64,000 bases of DNA from Plenodomus lindquistii (taxonomy: Eukaryota > Ascomycota > Dothideomycetes > Pleosporales > Leptosphaeriaceae): the NCBI GenBank assembly GCA_025504975.1, contig JANUWI010000018.1:558001-622000 (forward strand), in the 5' to 3' direction. Under the pieces are notes generated by a model. It saw only the letters and a program-made list of their open reading frames with translations, was not told the DNA's origin and ran no database searches. Shown one piece after another: positions 10,758-22,037 of the stretch (position 1 is the stretch's first letter; each line of letters begins with the position of its first letter). Made by a program: the position numbers and the translations under genes.

Positions 10758-13700
10758 TATATAACTATAAAATTATTTTAAATAAACCTCTATCTAATAA
10801 CTTTAGCTTTTTATATAAGTAAAATACTAAAGACTTAAAAGCTATTAAAAAGTACGTTTAGAAAAATTTATAGAAAGAATTTATAGAGACTAGTTATAGC
10901 TTTTTTACTTTTTTTATTTTTTATATCTATAAATTTAATAAGTTACTCTATATTTATATTAATAACTATAAATTTAACTAGCTTACCTAAAAAAACGCCT
11001 ATCTAATTCTAAAAATAGATAATTTACTAATCTACCTAAATAAAGCTAAGATTTTTACTAAGTTTAATATTTAAATAGCTTTTAATAAAATCTATATAGA
11101 TCTAGAGTCTAAAGAATATACTACTTTCTATACCTGCTATAGATTATATAAATATAAAGTACTTTTTTTTAGCTTTTATAATAGCCTCTCTACCTATTAA
11201 AAGTATATAAATAATATATTTATAGATTATTTAAATAATTTCTATATTACCTATTTAAATAATATTTTTATCTACTCTAAAAACGTCTAGAGCTACTAAT
11301 AACACGTTAAACTTATTTTAAAAAAACTATAAAAAGTAGAACTATAAGTAGTAATTAAAAAAAGTAAATTTTATATTATTTAAACTAAGTATTTAGACTA
11401 TATTCTAACTAATAAAAGAATAAAGGTAGATTTAGAAAAAATAGAAGTACTTTATAACTAGGTCTAACCTACTATTATAATAGGTATTAAATTTTTTCTA
11501 AAGTTTACTAGATTTTATAGATAATTTATCTCTAAATTTATAAATAGCTAAGCTAATAATAGCTCTATAAAGTCCTTTAACTCTATTTATATAGACTAAA
11601 AATTACTAAAATAGCTTTAAAAAACTAAAGTTTTTACTTTTAGCAATTCTAGTCCTATACTACTTTAATTCTAATTATAATATAAAACTAGAAACTAATA
11701 CTTTAAATAGAGTAGTAGCTAGAATTATATTTTAAAAATATCTAAATAGTAAATAGTATTTTATAGCTTTTTATAGTAAAATACTTACTAGAGTAAAGCT
11801 TAATTAAAAAATATATAATAAAAAACTATTTACTATTATTACTACTTTAAAAAAATAAAAACCTAAACTAACTTTAGTTTAATACTAAGTCTAAATATAT
11901 ACTAAATATTAATTTTTAGAGTACTTTATAAATATAAAAGTTCTAAATTAATAATAAGCTAACTAGGCTAAGTTTATAGCCTTTTTTAACTTCTAAATTA
12001 AATATACTCTAGGTAAAAGTAATAAACACGTAGATATTTTTAGTTAATAAAAATAAAATATAATAATTTTTAAAGTAGCCTAGTAAAATAATTACTTTTT
12101 AGTTTTTTTTAACCTAGCTAGGCTATACAGCTATATTAACTCTAAACTAGTAAAATATTATCTAGAGTTCTTTTTATAAATAACTATTACTTTTTTCTAA
12201 CTAACTCTAATAATATTACTAGATTTTTTAGAACTAATAGAAGCCCTAGTAAAAGAGAACTAATAGTTTTTTAAAAAAAAAATACTTTTTACTACCTTTT
12301 TAATATTAAATAGATAATAGACCTCTTTTTTATAGTAATTACTTTTATATTTCTCTAGATTTACTACTCTATATATAACTTATTAAAGAGGTATATAATT
12401 AAATATTAATAGCCTATTCTAGTACTATAAAAATTTACTAGTTACTTATATAATAATACTACTAAAAAAAAATAAAAGCTATCTATAAATAGTATATACG
12501 TAACTATGTTACTTACTAAAAATTCTATCTAAAATAAATCTAAATATAAAAGTTATTTTATTTTTTATTAATTCTAGAAAAATCTATATAATATTTTATA
12601 ATAGACTTTAAATTTTTTTTTAAAAACTAATATAGCTATAATTACATTCTAATAATTATTAACAAACTTTCTAAATAAATAATTATAATACTATACTATA
12701 AAATAATAGGCGCTTAAAGTTTTATTTAACTATTTATATAATAGGTATACTAGTTAGGATATATTTTTAAAAGTATTATTTCTAACTATAGCGCCTAGTT
12801 TATTTTCTAATTCTAGTCTAAATTCTATTAGATTATAAATACTAAAATATAACTTTTTACTATCTATTATAAATAAACTAATAGCTAAACTAAACCTATA
12901 AATAAGTATATTAACTAACGTTTATAGCTATTTATAATATACTACTAGAATAACTAAAGTAAACTTTTTCTATTTATAAACTAAATCTAGATAATACTTC
13001 TATACGTGTTAATAGAAATAGCTCTATACTAGGTTTTATATAGTTCTAAACTCTAATAGAGCTAGAACTAGTACTATTTAAAAGTAGCTAATTCTATTAA
13101 AAAATTTAATTACTAAAAAGCTTATAATCTAGCTATTTAAATATATAATATTTAAAAATAAGCTAAAAAAAATAAAGAAAAAATATAAAACTAAATACGT
13201 TCTACTATTAATACCTATTATTATTCTATTAACTAGAGAATTAGAGATAAAGTTTATTTTTTTACTACTAATCTAGTAACTATAAAACCTAGCTAGAAGT
13301 TATCTAAACTATAAAAAAAACTTTTTAAAGTTTTTAAATAAATTAGGTATTTTTATAGATTTAAATTTTTCTAGGCTCTAAAATATAGAATATATTTATA
13401 TTTAATATTCTCTATAAAAGTTCTAATAACTCTCTACTAGAATAAAAGGTTTTAAAGCTGCTAGCTACTTTTATATAAAGTGTAAAAAAATAAAAAGTTA
13501 AAAAAGTTTTTACTAGTAAACTTATTTAAAATAAGCTAAAATATAAAGCTAGCTAGATAGAATATAATCTAGACTTAACTTAGTATCTAGCTTTTAATTT
13601 TATAAACTTTTTTTATAAACTATAAAATTTTTACTAGAAGTATTCTAATTATCTAGAACCTCTCTAGGCACTATATAGATAGCTTTAAATATAAAAGAAA

Positions 13701-14543
13701 ATAAAAAATATATTATAGTTAGTAGATAATTATATTTTATAAATTTAATAGTTTTTTTATTATTAATATATAAAAATTATAGCTAATATATAAAACTAGT
13801 ATATAGCTTTTACTAATAAAACTTTTAGCCTAATAAACTAACTATTATAAATAAGTATAAAAACTTTTTAAAACTTATTTATTTATTATTATAATTTTTT
13901 AACTTTTATTTTACTATTAAAAGTATTATATATTTTATTTAATTTAGAGTTTTTAGCGCTTTTATACTTTAAAAACTTTCAATTAAATTTATAAATAGGC
14001 CTAGGTTTTTTTTACTACTAAAAAAATCTAGAGTTTTTCTAGAAAAAGTAGTAGCTAAAGCTACTATATTTTTTTAAAAAAGCTATATTTTTTAGTATAA
14101 GTCTAAAACTTTTTTATATAAACTTTAAAATTTTTTTTATTATATATAGTAGTTTACTAGTATTATATTAGTTATACTAAAGCTAGTAATTTATATAGTT
14201 ACTATTTATACTATAAAAGCTAATATTTTTTTAGCTAAACTAGCTATAGCTTTTATATCTACTAGTTTAGTTTTAAACTTTTTTATTTTATTTTTATTAG
14301 CTAGTATAGCCTGCGTAGTAAAGCTTTTAAAATTATAAAGCGCTGCTATAATTTAGTTATATTCTAGTTCTATATATATAGGTATCTAAAAAAGTTAGAA
14401 AAAGCTCTAAACTAGTAGAAAAAAATAGTTATTTACTAGTTTATACTTTTTATTTAGAAGCGTGTAATAAGCACACTTCTTTAAACCTACTAATTTAAAT
14501 AAATGCGTAAAGTTAAATTTACTATAAAACTAGGTCTAGATAG

Positions 14544-14960
14544 TATAATAGCTTAAGAATATAAAGTACTAAAAGGTGTCTAAATTAATTTAAAGGCATA
14601 TAGAAATACGCGTAAAGTAAAAAAACTAAATAAATTATATTTTTATAGGCTTTATATAAAAAAATAAAAAAATTATACTATTATAGTTTTATTAAAAAAG
14701 TAAACTATATAGAGTAGAATTTAGTACTAGTTCTAAGTTTTTATAGAGTTTTTTTTTTTTTTTACTATATTAGCACGTAGGTAATAGTAGAGTAGAGATT
14801 TTTATAAAATCTAGACTAGGTATAGTATAAAGGTAGTTTAAATAGAGATTAGTATAGTTTTCTATTTTTAATAAACTTATATAGAGAAAAATAGAGGTAG
14901 CTTATAAAAGAGCTTCTATAGCTAAAGGTTATTATTATAATAGAATATAGCTTTATTACA
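14544..14960 (-). mobile_element. Solo LTR of Gypsy family 1, inserted in reverse
   Basis: This 417-bp segment is the reverse complement of the element 1 LTR, beginning TATAATAGCTTAAG and ending GCTTTATTACA. It has its own 5-bp target duplication, GATAG, at 14539-14543 and 14961-14965. No internal region accompanies it, so it is a solo LTR left by recombination between the two LTRs of an element that had inserted into the 3' part of Gypsy element 1. Confidence 0.9.
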
Positions 14961-15317
14961 GATAGAGCGTAAATAAAAAACCTAATAGGCTAAAAGGTAT
15001 ATACCTAGAGGTATAGAAATAGGCATTTTTATAAAAGCTATTTAGTATTAGTATTAGAGGCAATAATAAATAGTAATAGAGTATATATAATAAAGGTGTA
15101 GAGTATAAAAAGTAAAAAAAAATTATAATATTTAAAAAATTATTATATCCTACTAGAGTAACTACTAGATTTAGTAGTTATTATAATAATTATTAATAAA
15201 TAGTAAATAGAAATTTATATTTACTTTAATAAAATAATAATTCTAGAATAGACTCTATATAGAGGTTAAATAGAAAATACTTAGATATAGAACTATCTAA
15301 TTTAAAGTAGGGGGTAA

Positions 15318-15732
15318 TATAATAAAGCTATATTCTATTATAATAATAACCTTTAGCTATAGAAGCTCTTTTATAAGCTACCTCTATTTTTCTCTATATA
15401 AGTTTATTAAAAATAGAAAACTATACTAATCTCTATTTAAACTACCTCTATACTATACCTAGTCTAGATTTTATAAAAATCTCTACTCTACTATTACCTA
15501 CGTACTAATATAGTAGAGAAAAAAAAAACTTTATAAAAGCCTACAACTACTACTAAGTTCTATTTTATATAGTTTACTTTTTTAATAGAACTATAGAGGT
15601 ATAATTTTTTTATCTTTTTATATAAAGCTTATAATAATATAATTTATTTAGCTTTTTAATCTACGCGCACTTCTATATGCTTTTAAGCTAATTTAAACGC
15701 CTTTTAGCACTTTATATTCTTAAGCTATTACA
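15318..15732 (+). repeat. 3' LTR of Gypsy element 1
   Basis: It pairs with 5965-6381. It follows a polypurine tract (aaagtaggggg, then taa) and ends CTATTACA, with the ATCTT duplication immediately after. Confidence 0.88.
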
Positions 15733-15737
15733 ATCTT

Positions 15738-17304
15738 ATTATATCTAATTTAAAACTAATATATACTAAATATATTTATGAAAAAAAAGTATATATAAAT
15801 ATATTTTAGCAGTTATTAAATAAAATTTAGAATAAATACTAAAAAAAAGTAAAGAATAATAAATAGTTAATTATAACTATTATTTTATATTTATAATATA
15901 ATATTATAGAGTATATACACTAAGTTTATATTTACAGTATAATTATATATAGTACGTTTTATAGAGCATTTATATAAATAGAATAGAATATATTTTTACT
16001 AAGATTTTAGCTATAAATAGTATGCTTTTTTAAGTATTTTCTATATAGTAATTTATTTTTTAATTACTTCTAAATCTACTTTTTATAATAGTTATAAGCC
16101 TAGCTTTTTTAGACTTCTAGAAATATTTCTTTCTATATATATTCAAAAAAGCTTAAAAAAAAGTAATTTAAAAAAAACTAATTTATCTATTTAGTATTAC
16201 CTATAAGCTTTATAGCTAAATAATTTATAATTTTTAAAAAAAAGTGTATATTTACTATAAAAAAGTACTAGCTAGTCTAGTATATCTAGCTCTAGTTCTA
16301 CGTAATAAATAAAGCTCTATTGAAAAATATTTACCTAGATAGTACTATTAATACTTTAAATATTATTAGCTCTAAATTATAAAAACTAATATTTATAAAT
16401 AATATTATAATTACTATAGAGCTTTATAAAAGCTAAATCTAAAACTACTAAATTAAATTTAGTAACTAGAGCGCTAAAGCTATATATATATAATATATAT
16501 AATACCTATTAGAATATTACTATAATAGATAATATAGAATAGAATAGATTAATTAGATAAGTAAATAAAAATACTATTTAGAGATTAAAAATAGATAAAT
16601 TATTACTTTTTTATTTTTCTAACTCTAGTAGGCTTTATACTCTACTTTTTACTTCTTTTCTATATATTTATAGAATTTCTAGTCTAAAGTAGAGAGCTAG
16701 AGGCCTTTATACTTTAGTATAGAGTATAATAGCCCTCTCTAGCCTATAATAACCTTTTATAGGCTATTCTAGCTTAAAAAGAAAGGAAGCTACTTAAACG
16801 CCTAATATTATCTCTTTTCTAAACCCTAATTAATCTAATTAGATAGTTTTAATACCTGCCTATATTTTATAGATAATATAGTATTATATTTTTAAAATAA
16901 TAAATAAAAGTAAAGATTTTAACTTTATTTATAACTTTATTTATAAATTATAGTTTATGATTTTATTTTTCTTTTACTACTATTTTATAGCCTATACTAG
17001 CTTTTTTTTTTAGCTATAATATAAAAGATTACTTTTTTTCTATTTTAGCCTATTACTTCTATACTATTTTTTTATTTAGTAAGTATTTTTTAAATTTTTT
17101 ATATAGCTATTAGCTATAGAGGTTAAGCTTTGATATAATTTAATATAGGCTATAATACCCTATTCTAGTATAGTATAAAACTAACTAGTTAAGTAAAACT
17201 ATTTATATTTTTAACTAACTTTTTTAGCTCTATTTAATCTATTCTAGTTAATAATAGATAATAGCTAGGTTTCTAATAATATTTTTAATACTAGTTAGAT
17301 AATT
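15738..17304. other. Unclassified AT-rich repeat-derived DNA
   Basis: No LTR pair, inverted termini or readable protein motif was found. It carries the same RIP dinucleotide pattern. A few TG/CA-containing words survive (tatttatgaaaa near 15773, attcaaaaaagc near 16140). Confidence 0.4.
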
Positions 17305-17306
17305 TA

Positions 17307-19159
17307 ATATACTTTATAAATAAGTAAACTATATAACTAAGTAGACTATTTATATAAAAACTTTACTAAACTTTATATACCTATATAATACCTCTATAAC
17401 TATAATAAATAGAACTTTCTAATTAATATTAGATATAGACTATGGTTATAGCTTTTAAATAAAACGTAATACTTTTTTTCTAACGCGCTATAACTATCTA
17501 TAGAGTTTTCTAGACTATAGTACGTATATAACGCGCTAAATAACCTTTATAAATAGATTATATACCTAATTTAAAAGAATTAGATAAAAATAAAAAAAAG
17601 TAATTATTTAATATATATTTAAGCTATTTTTATAAAAATTTCTTCTAAAGTTTATAGCTATAGTAGATATAGCTAATTTTTTATATAATAAACGTAATCT
17701 AGACTATATTAGTATCAACTATTTTAGTATATTTATAAAACGCTACTTTAAATTTAAAGTCAAATTTAATTATAAGTATAACTATAAATTTTTTTTATAA
17801 AAACTCTAGAGTTATATAAACCTAGTTTTAATTAGTAGCTAATATAAAAAAAAAGTATAGTATTTAAAATAAAAATATATATAATTTTAATAAAATAGAC
17901 TTAATAATAGACTAGATATTAATAGGCGTAGTTATTATAGTTTTAGAGTATTAGAGATAAGTAAAATTAGTTTAGTAAAGTAACTTAAAGTAAATAATAG
18001 TTATATAGAGTATTAACGTAATAGAACAGGCTATTTTACTTTTTATTATTTTTAAAAGTAGTTACTACTTTTTAACCTAGTATAAAAAAAATAGTTTACT
18101 CTAGAACTCAGTTATTATAGTCTTTAAAAATAGCTAGATAACTAATAAATTTAGATTTTAGTAGTTAGAGTACTTTAATACTTATACTAAAATATAGACT
18201 ATTAGAGAGTACTAGCTATTTATTATTAATAGCTATAAAAGCTATAACTTATTTAAATTCTAGTAATACTATAAAAAAAAATTATTACTATATATATACC
18301 TTTTTATTTATTATACCTTCTAGAGCCTTTTAATATAAGTTATTATATACTTTTAAAGTAGGTATATAGCTACTAAGCTAAAAAGCTTATATATAACTAG
18401 ATTATATATATTATAAAGTTTAATTTTTTAATTTACTCTATACGCGCCTATAAAGCTATAATAACTTCTAGTAATATTTAAAAAAAGCTTTAAAATACTA
18501 AACTAGTTTTATATAAACTAGAGTTAGTTATATTATATTTTTAAGTCTAGTTACACACTTTATTACTACTCTCTATTAATAATAAACTCTAGTAGGTATA
18601 AACTCTAAGTAATACTTTTAAACTAGAGTTATAATTAATATTTATAAAAGTAAAAATTTAGAGGTATATGAATAGTTTACTAACTTCTATAGTTAAAGCT
18701 TTTAAAAAAATATTAAAAAGGGCTGTAATTATTATATATAAACTAGTATTAGCGTAGAAAAAGATTACTAAGCTTTAAACTACTAATAAAACTACTATAT
18801 ATTATAAATTATTTAAAAAAAATAGATTTAGTATAAAAGTAACTTTATAGCTAAAAAAAGCCTACATTTAACTATTTTAAAAGATTTTAAAGCGCGTAGT
18901 AATAGAAAAAAAGTAAAAAAAAAGTAAACTAGTAAAAGCTATAAATAGGTTTAATACTGTATATACTACTATAAATTAAAGTATAATTTATAAATGTATA
19001 AAAGTAAAGTAGAAGTAATTATAAAATAGTATTTAACCTAGTTTTACACTATATAGCGCTATATTATACTACTTTAGACTAGAATAGAGTATAGTTTTAG
19101 TAAAGTTTTAGTATAAATAGTCTATTTAGTTATGTAATCTATTTATCTATAAGGTATAT
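17307..19159 (+). mobile_element. Pogo/Fot1-like DNA transposon C (1853 bp, RIP-mutated)
   Basis: Inverted termini of about 65 bp begin ATATACTTTATAAATAAG on the left and, reverse-complemented, ATATACCTTATAGATAAA on the right. They differ almost only by C/T and G/A and are flanked by TA (17305-17306 and 19160-19161). On the plus strand a decayed CENP-B-type helix-turn-helix is readable near 17690-17770 (DIANFLYNKRN, then FIKRYFKFK). Fot1 catalytic-domain remnants follow: YNFNKIDLII near 17880 (from a YNFDE-type box), FIINSYKSYNLFKF near 18210-18250, and FYLLYLLEPFNISYF near 18300. Acidic catalytic positions have become Asn or Lys, as RIP does. It cannot encode a transposase. Confidence 0.85.
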
Positions 19160-19161
19160 TA

Positions 19162-19872
19162 CTACTACTATATCTACTATAATATTACTTTTACTACTAG
19201 TAATTTCTATTTTACTAGTATTTATAGCTATATTATACTAGTTATTACTAATAATAATATTATGCTCTATAAAGCCTAAAATACTAGTAAAAAAGATAAA
19301 ATTACTTAGTACTAGTACTACTTTCTAATGAATAAAAAGTATATAGCTACATATTTTTTTTTTTTAGCTTTAAATAGTCTATACTAATCTATTCTAGTAC
19401 TATAGCTCTATAAAAATACTACTAGTACCTAGTATAAAGTCTATATAGCTATATAGCTCCTTTAGCCTACTTTCTAGAACTTTAGTACTAGTTTCTATAA
19501 AGTAAATAGCTTAGAGGTTTTTTTTACTAAATAGTTAGCTACTCTAAATACTATTTACTAGAAGTATAGTACTTAGTTTAAAAATATTAATAAATAAATT
19601 CTTTCTAGCTATTTTAGGCTATTCTAGTTTATACTAATATTTTTTAGTATTTAAATACCTTATTATTACTACCTCTTTCTATATAGTAGTACTCTAGGTA
19701 AAAATAAAGATTTTAAATTTAAACTATACTTTATTTTCTATTTTTATACTAAATTAACTATAATTACTTACTTTAATACTACTAAAAATAACTATAAATA
19801 CTTTAAAACTAAAAATTATAAGTATAGTAAAAACCTATGTAGTATTTTTAAAAAGTATAAAGTATATACTAT
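19162..19872. other. Unclassified AT-rich DNA between transposons
   Basis: RIP-type composition. It contains ttaggctattctagtt, similar to words at about 16763 and 21900. No element boundary or protein motif was recognised. Confidence 0.4.
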
Positions 19873-19874
19873 TA

Positions 19875-21674
19875 ATGTATTCTACTAGTTAACCTAATAA
19901 CCTAGTAAACCTAATAGTTTTCTTTAGTATTATAAACACTAAGTTTTTAATTATTATTATTATTACTATTAATATCTAACTCTACCGCTATAGAGCTTAT
20001 ATCTAATTTAGAAGTACTTTCTAAACTTTTCTAGCACGTATAAGTGTTATACCTAGTCTCTCTATAATTACTATAGCGTTAGATACCTAGTTAAATAGAT
20101 ACTTAACTACTACTACTACAAGTATATTTTAATAGAGTAGGCGTTATAGTTCAAGCTATAGTAGCCTATAACCTAGTACTATATTTAAAAGTATTTTTTT
20201 ACTAGAATTTTTTTTTTACACTTTTTTTTTTATTATCTCTACTAATTACTTTTTAACTTTATAAATATAGGTTTAAAAAAGAGTGTTTTAGTATAGTATT
20301 AGTTTAGCTTTTTTTATAAACTATAAAAAGCTAGTTTATATAGTAATAGGTAACTAAATAAAAAACTTATATATAAGCTTTAACTAAAACCTAAATTTAT
20401 AAATATTATTTAGAGTTTTAGATTACTATAAATTTACTAGTAGAGAGAGTTAAAATAAAGTATATATCTAGAAATTAATACAATCTAGCACTACCTATGT
20501 GTTAGTAGAGACTAGCTCTAATACTTTAAAAGTTTTTTAATAGTTATTAACTATAAATACGTTAAAAAATGCGTTTTTAAAAGCTAGAAAAAAGCTTTTT
20601 TTATTAATATAAAAAATGTGTTAGCGTGCTAAATTTTACACGCGCTAGAAGTATTTACGCTTTAATAGTAAAAAACACACTATATTAAATAGCTAAAAAA
20701 TATAGAATAAATAGGTAAGTATATAAAGTATTAAAATTTTATTCTTTATATAGTAGTTTTTAAACTTTAAGTTAAAATAGCTTTTATAACTATTTAAAAT
20801 TAGTAACTAGTATATCTCTACTTTTTACACTTTTATATACGCGTTAAAATACTTTAACTACTCTAGTCTAAACGCGTTATTTATCTAGCTTTTTTATACT
20901 ATATAGAGATATATATACATTTTTTATAAATAATAAAAAGTAAAGTTATATTTTCTAAAGTATATATACTCTAGATAATAGTAACCTATTTATAATTACC
21001 TAGCTAAATAAAGTCTAGCTAATTATATTTTTTAAAGCTTATAATAATTTTTATAGACCTAATTACGCCTATTTAAAAACTAGTTTTATTAAAGTTATAG
21101 ACGTTATTATGCTAGATACTATACTTAGCTTTTATTTTATCTATAAATTTAAACTACGCGCTTATAATCTCTAGATTTTTCTACTTTATTTTTTACCTAT
21201 TTTTTATTTAGTTAAAAGCTATTTTAAATTTATCTAAACGCGTTATAAAGCGCTTAGCCTAGTACTTACCTACTAGTATTCTATTATATACCTCTAGTAT
21301 TTTATTAGCGATATTTTTTACTTTATATAGCTAGAGCGTAAATTTTTATAAATTAAAGTTAAAAATATATTAAATAATTATCTACTTTTTAGTAGTAGTA
21401 AATTTCTAGATACTAGGTTAAATTGAGAAGCGTAGTAGAATTTCTCTAATTTATTTAAAAAGTTTATAATAACTAACGCTAAAAGCAGCAGCAGCGCGTT
21501 AGTAGCTCTAAAATTAGCTAGCTTTAAAGACTATATAGGTAAGCTTAAATTAATTTTTATTCTAAATTAATATTATATTGCGTTATAAAGGCATTTAATA
21601 GAAAGTATAGTATTTATAATACTAAGGAAAACTATTAGGTTTACTAGGTTATTAGGTTAACTAGTAGAATACGT
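19875..21674 (-). mobile_element. Pogo/Fot1-like DNA transposon B, copy 1 (1800 bp)
   Basis: Inverted termini of about 67 bp (19875-19941 and 21608-21674) start A(C/T)GTATTCTACTAG and are flanked by TA (19873-19874 and 21675-21676). The minus strand shows Fot1-like catalytic-domain traces around 20400-20900, with the order of a VTDGH-SH-type box followed by a QPLDV-type box partly legible. A second copy of the same family lies at 32605-42468. All frames are broken by RIP-type changes. Confidence 0.82.
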
Positions 21675-21676
21675 TA

Positions 21677-22032
21677 TACTTTATTATAAACTATTCTAAC
21701 TTTTTTCTAGTATAAGTTTTTTTAGAATTCTAATCTATTAGAACTAGTTTATTAGACTTTTATTCTAGATATTACTAATTTTAAGTTAGAGCGTAGTAAT
21801 ACTTCTAGTAGTATAAAAAGTAAACTAACTCGAAAAATTACTAAAAAAAAAGCTAATCTAGTAGCTTTTAATACTAGATAATTACTTCTAGGCTGTTCTA
21901 GGCTATTCTAGGCTATTTTAAGCCCTTCTAGTTTCTTTTTTATTTCTTTAGTTCTTTTCTAGGTGTTCTAGTTTTAAAAGGCCTATTTTTAGTAGTTCTA
22001 GCCTATTATAGCCTATTATAGTGTTTAATAGT
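21677..22032. other. Unclassified spacer with short CTAGGCTATT-type repeats
   Basis: AT-rich, with locally repeated ctaggctgttctaggctatt-like words (about 21889-21925) and gcctattata doublets (about 22000-22020). No gene or element boundary was recognised. Confidence 0.4.
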
Positions 22033-22037
22033 ATAAG

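Larger units (their letters stand above)
5965..15732 (+). mobile_element. Gypsy-type LTR retrotransposon with nested insertions (RIP-mutated)
   Basis: Both LTRs are present (5965-6381 and 15318-15732). They begin TATAATAAAGC (from TG...) and end TATTATA or TATTACA, so the terminal inverted repeat is TGTAATA/TATTACA. The element is bounded by a 5-bp target duplication, ATCTT at 5960-5964 and again at 15733-15737. A polypurine tract (aaagtaggggg) sits three bases before the 3' LTR. Reverse transcriptase remnants are legible on the plus strand: YLNNIFIYS, a decayed YLDD box, at 11252-11278, preceded by a KIFTKFNI-like motif near 11050. Two later insertions interrupt it: a pogo-like transposon at 8896-10757 and a reversed solo LTR at 14544-14960. 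Subtracting these leaves about 7.5 kb, normal for Gypsy. It has no intact ORF and cannot be active. Confidence 0.88.
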
